DNA of 27,123 bases, taken from positions 1 to 27,123 of the forward strand of contig DVIJ01000051.1 of assembly GCA_018711415.1 (NCBI GenBank). The letters run 5' to 3'. Made by a program: the position numbers and the translations under genes. Within the stretch, counting starts at the first letter, position 1; each line of letters begins with the position of its first letter. This stretch comes from Scatomorpha merdavium. Lineage in GTDB: Bacteria > Bacillota > Clostridia > Oscillospirales > Oscillospiraceae. Below the pieces are notes generated by a model, which saw nothing but the letters and a program-made list of their open reading frames with translations, was not told the DNA's origin and made no database searches. Of the stretch, positions 21,532 to 27,123 are shown in pieces.

Positions 21532-22672
21532 GAAACTGAGCTGCGGAATGGTAGGCGGCGACCTGGGCAGCTTCATCGGCAACGTACACCGCAGCGCGAT
21601 GATGCTGGACCCGAGGGTCCGCCTGGTGAGCGGCTGCTTTTCCCGACACGCGGAGAAAAACGCCGCCTGTGGAGAGAGGTTCGACATTGACCCCTCGCGC
21701 CTGTATACAGACTGGCGCGAGATGGTGAAGGCGGAGGCCGCGCGAGGCGAGGACAAGATAGACTTTGTCTCCGTCTGCACGCCGAACTATGTCCACTACG
21801 AGGTCTGCCGCGAGTTTCTGCTCGCGGGCGTGAACGTGGTCTGCGAAAAGCCGCTGTGCTTTGAGGTCTCGGAGGCGGAGGAACTCTGCCGCCTGGCGAA
21901 GGAGCGCGGCCTGGTGTTTGCCGTTACATACACCTATACCGGCTACAACATGGTGAAGGTCATGCGGCAGATGATAGGCCGCGGCGACATCGGGGACATC
22001 GTCTCCGTGAGCGCGGAATATGTGCAGGACTGGCTGCTGGACGAGCTCTCCCGCGAGGGCGAGGTGAACTCCGGCATTTGGCGCACGGACCCGAAGTTCA
22101 CCGGCATAGGCAACACGGTGGGCGACATCGGCACGCACATGGAGAACATAGTTCACTACCTCACGGGCCTGCGCATAAAGCGCCTGTGCGCCACGGTGGA
22201 CCGCTACGGCAAGAAGCTCGACTACAACGACAACATCCTCGTGGAGTATGAGAACGGCGTCCACGGTTCGTACTGGTGCAGCCAGGTGGCGGCGGGCAAG
22301 CTGAACGGGCTGCGCCTGGGCATTTACGGGACCAAAGGCGCGCTGGAGTGGGAGCAGCATTACCCGGACTACGTCCGCTATACGCGGCACGGCGAGGCGC
22401 CGCAGATACTGTCGAAGGGCTGCGCCTTTCTGGACGTGCCGGCCGCCGCGGGAGCGAGGCTGCCCAGCGGACATCCCGAGGGCTTCTATTGCGCCTTTGC
22501 GAACATCTACCGCAACGTCGCCACGACGCTCCTGAAGCTGAAGTCCGGCGAGACCCCGACGGCCGAGGACCTGGACTTCCAGACCGTTGAAAACGGCCTG
22601 GACGGCGTGCGCTTCGTCCACGCTGTCATCGAGTCCGGCGAGAAGGACTCCGCCTGGGTGGAGCTGGGCTGA
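21524..22672 (+). CDS. Gfo/Idh/MocA-family oxidoreductase
   Basis: A 382-residue NAD(P)-dependent sugar oxidoreductase, last gene of the operon. The N-terminal Rossmann part has GMVGGDLGSFIGNVHR, a variant of the subfamily's usual GGGxGxFIG loop. Then come VCTPNYVHYE and the catalytic-lysine EKPL motif, and the C-terminal domain has VGDIGTHMENI with the catalytic His/Asp. Members oxidise or reduce one sugar carbon, often C3, sometimes with a cofactor that stays bound. ATG 21524 overlaps the previous gene's stop codon (ATGAGTAA), so translation is coupled. A terminator follows 17 bases downstream and closes the operon. Confidence 0.93.
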   Translation: MSKKLSCGMVGGDLGSFIGNVHRSAMMLDPRVRLVSGCFSRHAEKNAACGERFDIDPSRLYTDWREMVKAEAARGEDKIDFVSVCTPNYVHYEVCREFLLAGVNVVCEKPLCFEVSEAEELCRLAKERGLVFAVTYTYTGYNMVKVMRQMIGRGDIGDIVSVSAEYVQDWLLDELSREGEVNSGIWRTDPKFTGIGNTVGDIGTHMENIVHYLTGLRIKRLCATVDRYGKKLDYNDNILVEYENGVHGSYWCSQVAAGKLNGLRLGIYGTKGALEWEQHYPDYVRYTRHGEAPQILSKGCAFLDVPAAAGARLPSGHPEGFYCAFANIYRNVATTLLKLKSGETPTAEDLDFQTVENGLDGVRFVHAVIESGEKDSAWVELG

Positions 22673-22689
22673 GCCTGAGAAAAGAATAC

Positions 22690-22725
22690 GCCCCCGCAAC
22701 GGCTGAGGCCGGAGCGGGGGCTTTT
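22690..22725 (+). terminator. Terminator closing the sugar operon
   Basis: An 8-bp stem (GCCCCCGC at 22690-22697 with GCGGGGGC at 22714-22721) and a 16-base loop that can partly pair itself are followed by TTTT. It may serve the minus-strand fragment on its right as well. Confidence 0.85.
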
Positions 22726-22734
22726 CGCATCTTG

Positions 22735-22803
22735 TTACAGGAGCAGACTTCCGAGCAGACTGCCCAGGGTCAAACCTATCGCCATTTGAATGAGCAGGAT
22801 ATA
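22735..22803 (-). pseudogene. C-terminal tail of a broken minus-strand membrane gene
   Basis: On the minus strand the last 20 or so codons before the stop at 22735-22737 read as a clean hydrophobic, Gly/Leu-rich helix (ILLIQMAIGLTLGSLLGSLLL region), unlike an antisense shadow. Upstream of about 22803 the frame becomes antisense to the oxidoreductase fragment. This is best read as the end of a membrane-protein gene cut at a junction. No family can be named from this little sequence. Confidence 0.4.
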
Positions 22804-23164
22804 TAACCCCGGCCAGCAGCGTCCGGACCTGGTGCTCGCCATGAACACCCCGTCCTTCAAGAAGTTCGTGACCATGGTGAAGCCCGGCGGCACCATCCTC
22901 GTGAACGCGGACATGATGACCGAGGACACGAACGTCCGCGACGATATAAAGGTAGTCAGCGTACACTGCAACCAGATAGCCGACGAGGTCGGCCATCCGA
23001 AGGGCGCGAACATCGTCATGATCGGCGCCATTACAAAGCTCCTGGGCGACTTTACGCACGACGAGGGCCGCGACGGCATGAACGATATGTTCCGCAAAAA
23101 GGGCAAGAGCAAGTTCGAGGCCAAGAACAGCGCGGCTTTCGAGGCGGGCTACAACGCCGTCTGA
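22802..23164 (+). pseudogene. 2-oxoacid:ferredoxin oxidoreductase gamma subunit, N-terminus missing
   Basis: About 120 residues match the back two thirds of KorC/VorC/PorC-type gamma subunits: RPDLVLAMNTPSFKKF, VKPGGTILVNADM, VHCNQIADEVGHPKGANIVMIGA and the final FEAGYNAV. Full subunits have about 180-190 residues and begin with a GxGGQG-type motif, which is absent. No ribosome binding site precedes the possible ATG at 22790, and the alpha and beta subunit genes that should lie upstream are missing. The family matches up to about 22802, next to the membrane-gene fragment, so a junction lies here. A dehydrogenase gene follows 10 bases after the stop codon. Confidence 0.82.
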
Positions 23165-23174
23165 GGTGTCGGGC

Positions 23175-24233
23175 ATGAAGATAAGCTATGCGCAGGAGAT
23201 GGGGCTGTGCAAGGCCCTGCTGACGGCTCACGGCATGAACGCGGACGACGCGGGGCTCCTGGGCGAATCAGTTGCGCACTCGGACTTCACGGGCATCTAT
23301 TCCCACGGGCTCTCCCGCTTTGCGAACTACCTCAAGCGCTTTGAAAACGGAGCCATGAAGCCGAACGCAAAGCTGAGTGTCGCCATGGACGGCGGCTCCA
23401 CGGTGGCCTTCGACTGCGACAACGGCTGCGGCGTAGTGGTCATGTACCGCGCCTATGAGCAGATGGTGGAGCGGGCGAGAAAATACGGTATCGTCATCGC
23501 CACGGGGCGGCGGGCCTCGAACATAGGCTGCGGCAGCTTTTTTGCAAAGCGTGCCGTGGAGGACGGGCTCATAGCGATGTTCTGCTGCAATACCGTCCGC
23601 TGCGTGGCGCCCTACGGCGGCGCGGACAGTCTGCTGGGTACGAACCCGATAGTCATAGCCGCGCCGGCGGGGGAGGAGCTCCCGCTCATTCTGGACATCT
23701 CCACGACCGTGACGGCCATGGGCAAAATCCAGGCCGCCGCGCGCGAGGGCAAGCCCATCCCGGCGGGCTGGGCGCTGGACGCGGATGGCAAGCCGACGAC
23801 GGATTCCGCCGCGGCCAAGACCGTCCTGCCCATAGCCGGTCCGAAGGGCTACGGCCTGGCGGTAATGATAGAGATGTTCTCGGCCCTGCTGGCCGGGGCC
23901 AGCTACGGCGATGGCGTGGGTTTCCCGAACAAGGGCGAGGCCGAGAACACCGGCTTTGCCATGATACTCGTGGACCCCGAGCGCTATATGCCCCTGGCCC
24001 AGTTCCGCCGCACGGTGGACGAGTACATCCGCTCGATAAAGGCCAGCCGCAAGGCAGAGGGCGTGTCCGAGATACTCATGCCCGGAGAGCTGGAGATGCG
24101 CCGCTTCAAGGAAACGGCGGAAACGGGCTACGAGGTCAGCGCGGCGCTGGCGGCGGAGCTCATGCAGTACGCGCACAACTCGGGCGCGGCGCCGCAGGAG
24201 GCGGACTTTGCTGCGTTCGTGGCGAGCCTCTGA
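23175..24233 (+). CDS. Malate/L-lactate dehydrogenase family (Ldh_2) oxidoreductase
   Basis: A 352-residue NAD(P)-dependent 2-hydroxyacid dehydrogenase of the Ldh_2/YbiC/YlbC family, whose fold is unrelated to classic lactate dehydrogenases. Conserved segments are SDFTGIYSHGLSRF (catalytic His), TGRRASNIGCGSFF, LLGTNPIVIAAP, DISTTVTAMGKI, PAGWALDADGKPTTD and GPKGYGLAVMIEM. It interconverts a 2-hydroxyacid and a 2-ketoacid, with malate, lactate, ureidoglycolate or sulfolactate among the family's substrates; which one applies is not visible. ATG 23175 is preferred over GTG 23166 because GAGG lies 8 bases before it. It is the downstream partner of the broken 2-oxoacid oxidoreductase subunit, so a shared 2-ketoacid is plausible. 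Confidence 0.9.
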   Translation: MKISYAQEMGLCKALLTAHGMNADDAGLLGESVAHSDFTGIYSHGLSRFANYLKRFENGAMKPNAKLSVAMDGGSTVAFDCDNGCGVVVMYRAYEQMVERARKYGIVIATGRRASNIGCGSFFAKRAVEDGLIAMFCCNTVRCVAPYGGADSLLGTNPIVIAAPAGEELPLILDISTTVTAMGKIQAAAREGKPIPAGWALDADGKPTTDSAAAKTVLPIAGPKGYGLAVMIEMFSALLAGASYGDGVGFPNKGEAENTGFAMILVDPERYMPLAQFRRTVDEYIRSIKASRKAEGVSEILMPGELEMRRFKETAETGYEVSAALAAELMQYAHNSGAAPQEADFAAFVASL

Positions 24234-24258
24234 GCTGACGCGATAGATGAATAAAAGG

Positions 24259-24290
24259 CGCCCCGCAGTCACAAAGGCTGCGGGGCGTTC
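24259..24290 (+). terminator. Terminator after the dehydrogenase gene
   Basis: A perfect 10-bp stem (CGCCCCGCAG at 24259-24268 with 24278-24287) and a 9-base loop are followed by TTCTGTGTG, a short T tract. Confidence 0.8.
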
Positions 24291-24319
24291 TGTGTGCTCA
24301 GACTGGGTTCCGCTTGCGC

Positions 24320-24348
24320 TTGACAAAAAGGGGTGGGGTATTTAGAAT
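24320..24348 (+). promoter_or_regulatory. Promoter of the second CsoR-family gene
   Basis: TTGACA (24320-24325), 17 bases, TAGAAT (24343-24348). The spacer contains GGGGTGGGGTA, a G-tract followed by TA like half of a CsoR/RcnR operator. Transcription would begin near 24355, on top of the ribosome binding site and only about 13 bases before the start codon. Confidence 0.8.
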
Positions 24349-24367
24349 CATGGTGGGAGTTGATCGG

Positions 24368-24694
24368 ATGAGCGAGCATACACACATAGGGCCGGACGGG
24401 CTGGAATACAGTCACAGCCACGAGCATAAGCATCAGCATACGCAGACAAAGGCCGTGCTGAACCGCCTTTCCCGGGCCATCGGCCACCTGGAATCGGTGC
24501 GCAAGATGGTCGAGGACGGCAGGGACTGTTCGGAGGTCCTGGTGCAGCTCGCGGCGGTGCGCTCCGCGCTGAACAACACAGCCAAGGTCATACTCAAGGA
24601 CCACGTCGAGCATTGCCTGGCAGACGCCGTGGAGAGCGGCGACATGGAGGCCATCGAACAGCTCAACCGCGCGATAGAGCAGTTCATGAACTAG
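24368..24694 (+). CDS. CsoR-family metal-sensing repressor with a His-rich N-terminus
   Basis: A 108-residue DUF156 protein, paralogous to the csoR at 8366. The helical core (VLNRLSRAIGHLESVRKMVEDGRDC) and the ligands C54, H79 and C83 (KDHVEHC) match copper CsoR. It also has a 25-residue N-terminal tail with seven histidines among the first 24 residues (HTH, then HSHEHKHQH), which could add a second metal site or bring metal to the sensor. ATG 24368 is chosen because GGGAG lies 8 bases upstream; the frame extends upstream only through weak starts. No metal transporter is adjacent, so its target is elsewhere or it controls itself. Its stop codon is 3 bases from that of the convergent SDR gene. 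Confidence 0.9.
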   Translation: MSEHTHIGPDGLEYSHSHEHKHQHTQTKAVLNRLSRAIGHLESVRKMVEDGRDCSEVLVQLAAVRSALNNTAKVILKDHVEHCLADAVESGDMEAIEQLNRAIEQFMN

Positions 24695-24697
24695 GGC

Positions 24698-25402
24698 CTA
24701 GATAATCATGCCACCGTCGGCGCCGAGGATCTGGCCGGTTATGAAGGACGCGGCGTCGCTGGCCAGGAAGGCGGTGACGCGGGCTATGTCCTCCGGCAGG
24801 CCGATGCGGCCGAGAGCGGAATTTTCAGCCATAGCCGCCTTGTCTTCCGCGGTGAAGCAGGAGAGCATGTCCGTGTCCACCGCTCCAGGGGCGACGGCGT
24901 TCACGCGGATGCCGGAGGGGCCGAGCTCCTTTGCCAGGCCCTTCACGAAGGATATGACCGCGCCCTTTGTTGCGGAATAGGCCGTCTCGCAGGAGCCGCC
25001 GCGCACGCCGAGGATGGACGAGGTGCAGATGATGCAGCCGCGCTTTTTTTCCACCATATAGGGGATGGCCTCGCGGCAGCAGTGGAACATACCATTCACG
25101 TTTACGTCGAAAATACGCCGCCACTCGGCGTCAGTCATGTCCTGTATGAGGCCGGACCAGGCGATGCCCGCATTGCATACCAGCAGGTCGAAGGGACCCG
25201 CGGCGGCAAAGAGCTCGCGCACCTGCGCAGGATCAGCGACGTCCGCGCGCAGGGCCTCGGTACCGAGCTCGGCGGCAAGGGCCTCGGCCCTGTCCCGGCT
25301 GTTCAAGTAATTCAAAGTGACTCGCCAGCCTTCCGCCGCGAGCGCGCGCGAGGTCGCCGCACCGATGCCGCGGGAGGAGCCTGTCACAAGCGCCTTTTTC
25401 AT
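24698..25402 (-). CDS. Short-chain dehydrogenase/reductase (FabG-like)
   Basis: A 234-residue NAD(P)H-dependent SDR with all classical motifs: cofactor loop TGSSRGIG (8-15), LVCNAGIAWSG, the catalytic Ser in TSSILG, YSATK (Tyr and Lys of the active site) and IRVNAVAPGAVDTDM. The closing TGQILGADGGM is typical of 3-oxoacyl-ACP reductase-like members. ATG 25402 directly precedes the first strand and has GGGTGAT upstream; longer starts are not supported. It is a single-gene unit with its own promoter and no fatty-acid genes around it, so a role in lipid synthesis is not shown. It may act on another keto compound. It is convergent with the second CsoR-family gene, with no terminator between them. 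Confidence 0.93.
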   Translation of the reverse strand: MKKALVTGSSRGIGAATSRALAAEGWRVTLNYLNSRDRAEALAAELGTEALRADVADPAQVRELFAAAGPFDLLVCNAGIAWSGLIQDMTDAEWRRIFDVNVNGMFHCCREAIPYMVEKKRGCIICTSSILGVRGGSCETAYSATKGAVISFVKGLAKELGPSGIRVNAVAPGAVDTDMLSCFTAEDKAAMAENSALGRIGLPEDIARVTAFLASDAASFITGQILGADGGMII

Positions 25403-25418
25403 ATTATCACCCGCAACG

Positions 25419-25446
25419 ATTTTACCACAAGCGGCGGATTTGTAAA
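25419..25446 (-). promoter_or_regulatory. Promoter of the SDR gene
   Basis: On the minus strand TTTACA (25441-25446), 16 bases, TAAAAT (25419-25424). Start of transcription near 25412, about 10 bases before the ATG, so the leader would be very short. Confidence 0.65.
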
Positions 25447-25479
25447 GGCGGATATCTCGCCGCACTGGAGTGTTGTTTG

Positions 25480-26232
25480 ATGGACAATGAGAAAAAGAAA
25501 GGAACTGGAAACCCGCCTGAGCGGCGGACGGAGCCTCAAAAGCGCCGCACTGAGCCTGAAAAGCGCCGTCCCGGACCCGAGAGAGAGCCGGAGCCGGGCT
25601 ACAGCGGCGCGCCGAAGCTGCGCACTTGGGGTTTTGTCGTGGGCGCGGTGGTACTTCTCGCCGTGCTGACGGTGGTGCTCTGCGCCATGGCTGGAGTGTT
25701 CAGCTTTGACGGCGGCGGAGACAAAGACGCCGGGGAGACTCCGGCGGCCCAGACCCAGCCGCCCGCGGTCACAGATGCGCCCGACGCTACGGAACCGCCT
25801 CCCACGGAGAAGCCCGAGCCGGAGGAAACTCCCCAGCCCGAGACGCACACGATAAACGTCATAGCAGGCAACGGCGGCAGCATCTCGCCCTCGGGCATAG
25901 TCCAGGTGGAGGACGGCGGCAGCATAACCTTTACAATGACGCCGGACGAGGGCTATGAGCTCGACGAGCTCATAATAGACGGCATGTCGGTTATCCTTTC
26001 CGACACATATACGCTCAATAACGTCCGCTCGGAGCACACGGTCTACGCCATATTCCGCGAGCTGGAGCAGCCGGAGGAGACCCCTCCTGTGTATATCCCG
26101 GAGACGACCGAAGAACCGTATGACCCTTGGTATCCGTATTTCCCAGAGGAGAGCGACGAGCCTTCCTGGGACGACCCGAACTGGCAGGACCATTACTGGG
26201 ACGACCCCTTCTACGAGGGGATGGGGTTTTAG
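25480..26232 (+). CDS. Single-pass surface protein with a Flg_new-type repeat domain
   Basis: A 250-residue protein of unknown function. The first 50 residues are cytoplasmic and hold short repeats (RRTEPQK, RRTEPEK, RRPGPER). A membrane helix follows (about 52-72), then an outside Pro/Thr/Glu linker, then one extracellular domain (about 121-190) of the bacterial-repeat type (HTINVIAGNGGSISPSG, ITFTMTPDEGYELDELIIDG, YTLNNVRSEHTVYAIF). The end is acidic and rich in Trp, Tyr, Asp and Pro (DPWYPYF, SWDDPNWQDHYWDDPFY). Such domains are usual in wall-exposed proteins. ATG 25480 has GGAG 9 bases upstream. It is divergent from the SDR gene and precedes a wall-peptide carboxypeptidase gene that has its own promoter. 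Confidence 0.8.
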   Translation: MDNEKKKGTGNPPERRTEPQKRRTEPEKRRPGPEREPEPGYSGAPKLRTWGFVVGAVVLLAVLTVVLCAMAGVFSFDGGGDKDAGETPAAQTQPPAVTDAPDATEPPPTEKPEPEETPQPETHTINVIAGNGGSISPSGIVQVEDGGSITFTMTPDEGYELDELIIDGMSVILSDTYTLNNVRSEHTVYAIFRELEQPEETPPVYIPETTEEPYDPWYPYFPEESDEPSWDDPNWQDHYWDDPFYEGMGF

Positions 26233-26236
26233 GTGC

Positions 26237-26265
26237 TTGTCATTCCCCACAAATGATGATATAAT
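26237..26265 (+). promoter_or_regulatory. Promoter of the carboxypeptidase gene
   Basis: TTGTCA (26237-26242), 17 bases, perfect TATAAT (26260-26265). The leader would be about 55 bases. One copy of a direct repeat fills most of the spacer. Confidence 0.85.
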
Positions 26266-26298
26266 ATCAAATTACTCAGCGTGTTTCCCCACGAATGA
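26243..26298 (+). repeat. Direct repeat around the carboxypeptidase promoter
   Basis: TTCCCCACAAATGA (26243-26256) recurs as TTCCCCACGAATGA (26285-26298) with one mismatch, 42 bases or about four helical turns apart. One copy is in the promoter spacer and one in the leader, a layout suited to a regulator bound on one face of the DNA. Confidence 0.6.
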
Positions 26299-26327
26299 GC
26301 CATTTGCGCGGAGAGGAGGCGAGCGGC

Positions 26328-27123
26328 TTGAAAACCAGGCACATCTTGATGGCCTTTTCGTTCATCCTGCTGACGATATTCCTGTTTATCATAATCTTCT
26401 CCCGCTCGTCCGAGGAACGCGCGACTGCGCAGGATGGGTTAGTCCCGGACGCGGGATACTACTTGCCGGCGACGACGCCGGCGTCTAGCTCCGGCCAGCC
26501 GATAGACGTGAACCCGGCCCCGACGCAAAAGCCAATATCGGACGAAAAGCCGGACGTGGACATAAGCTCCTGGCAGTTCATCCTGGCAAACAGCGAGCAC
26601 AACATCGGCAAGTACGCGCCGACGGTGACGGCTGTTGAGGACACGGCGCAGTTTTTCGACGAGCGGGCCGTGGACGCGCTGGTGGAGTTTTTGAACGCGG
26701 CGCGGGCGGCGGGCTACACGCCGTATATCATGACCGCCTACAGGCCGTATTCAACGCAGGAATACTATTATAACGGCAAGGCCAGCCAGATAAGCTGGCC
26801 GGACTACCCGAGTGCGGAGGACTATGAGGCGGCGGCCAAGTTGGTCGCGCCGCCGGGTACGAGCGACCACCAGACCGGCCTGGGCGTGGATATAACAGAC
26901 AAGTACTACAGCAGTCTGGACGCCTCACTGATGGATCAGGACTTCCTCGCCTGGATGGCGGAAAATTGCGCTGACTACGGCTTCATATTGAGATACCCCT
27001 CGCTGCGCAAGACCATCACGGGCTGGGATGAGCCCTGGCACTTCCGCTATGTAGGCAAGGAGGCGGCGGAATATATAATGGCGAACAATCTCTGCCTGGA
27101 GCAGTTCATCGAGATGTATGATT
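26328..27123 (+). CDS. VanY-type D-alanyl-D-alanine carboxypeptidase (3' partial)
   Basis: The frame is open to the right edge; 265 codons are visible. A membrane anchor (about residues 5-24) and an outside linker rich in Ser, Pro and Thr lead to a peptidase M15B domain. Its zinc site is intact: SDHQTGLGVDI (the SxHxxGxAxD-type motif) and DEPWHFRYVG (catalytic Glu and third zinc ligand His). It should trim the terminal D-Ala from cell-wall peptides outside the membrane. The start is a TTG at 26328 with GGAGG 8 bases before it; a later ATG at 26349 would cut into the membrane anchor. No van resistance genes are visible nearby, so a housekeeping wall role is more likely than vancomycin resistance. 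Confidence 0.9.
   Translation, partial: MKTRHILMAFSFILLTIFLFIIIFSRSSEERATAQDGLVPDAGYYLPATTPASSSGQPIDVNPAPTQKPISDEKPDVDISSWQFILANSEHNIGKYAPTVTAVEDTAQFFDERAVDALVEFLNAARAAGYTPYIMTAYRPYSTQEYYYNGKASQISWPDYPSAEDYEAAAKLVAPPGTSDHQTGLGVDITDKYYSSLDASLMDQDFLAWMAENCADYGFILRYPSLRKTITGWDEPWHFRYVGKEAAEYIMANNLCLEQFIEMYD

Noticed and set aside
12250..22800. The sugar locus as an integrated mobile element
   Set aside because: No integrase, transposase, terminal repeat, target duplication or tRNA is seen at either end, and the flanks are parts of two different genes.
21488..23176. A 562-codon open frame on the minus strand
   Set aside because: Antisense to the Gfo/Idh/MocA gene and the gamma subunit fragment, with shadow composition. 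It also runs straight across the suspected junction, which a real gene shared by both sides would not do by chance.
26328..27123. Vancomycin-resistance locus
   Set aside because: Only a VanY-type carboxypeptidase is present; no VanS/R, VanH, VanA-type ligase or VanX is visible, and such peptidases are common housekeeping wall enzymes.

Overview
The window reads as a GC-rich bacterial chromosome segment, most likely from a gut-type Clostridia member (Oscillospiraceae-like). The basis is strong AGGAGG-type ribosome binding sites, near-consensus sigma-A promoters, a DUF4340 protein, a split AmmeMemoRadiSam system with a Memo-AMMECR1 fusion, ribose-type sugar ABC genes and a glycogen synthase with a low-complexity N-terminal extension. 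The taxonomic placement is inference. No rRNA, tRNA, CRISPR array, insertion sequence or phage gene was seen.

Left part (1-11,400), mostly minus strand: the end of a CheB/CheR-type PAS protein (+); a membrane diguanylate cyclase; glycogen synthase GlgA with a Lys/Ala-rich then VVEETAP-repeat extension; a two-gene AmmeMemoRadiSam operon (Memo-AMMECR1 fusion plus radical SAM enzyme); a CPC-type heavy-metal P-type ATPase and a CsoR repressor, each with its own promoter and operator-like palindrome; and a two-gene operon joining a cytoplasmic ParB-like/BMP fusion protein to a small metallophosphoesterase.

Middle part (12,250-22,800): a carbohydrate locus built around a LacI-type regulator. It holds one divergent TIM-barrel isomerase and a rightward run of YcjR/tagatose-epimerase-like TIM barrel, sugar-binding lipoprotein, two-domain ABC ATPase, permease, zinc-type alcohol dehydrogenase, a second YcjR-like TIM barrel and a Gfo/Idh/MocA oxidoreductase. 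There is no sugar kinase or aldolase. The enzyme classes match the E. coli ycjQRS logic, in which a glycoside is oxidised at C3, epimerised and reduced again, so a keto-sugar route is the best hypothesis. LacI/cre-like palindromes lie before the divergent gene, the regulator and the rightward operon.

The locus is bracketed by two abrupt gene breaks. Near 12,250 an OmpR-type response regulator loses its DNA-binding end and runs into the back of a DUF4340 gene. Near 22,800 the tail of a minus-strand membrane gene abuts the back two thirds of a 2-oxoacid oxidoreductase gamma subunit. These are either real deletions or assembly joins.

Right part (22,800-27,123): the broken oxidoreductase subunit with a malate/L-lactate dehydrogenase-family gene, a second CsoR-family regulator with a His-rich N-terminus, a convergent SDR dehydrogenase, a single-pass surface protein, and a VanY-type D,D-carboxypeptidase that runs off the window.
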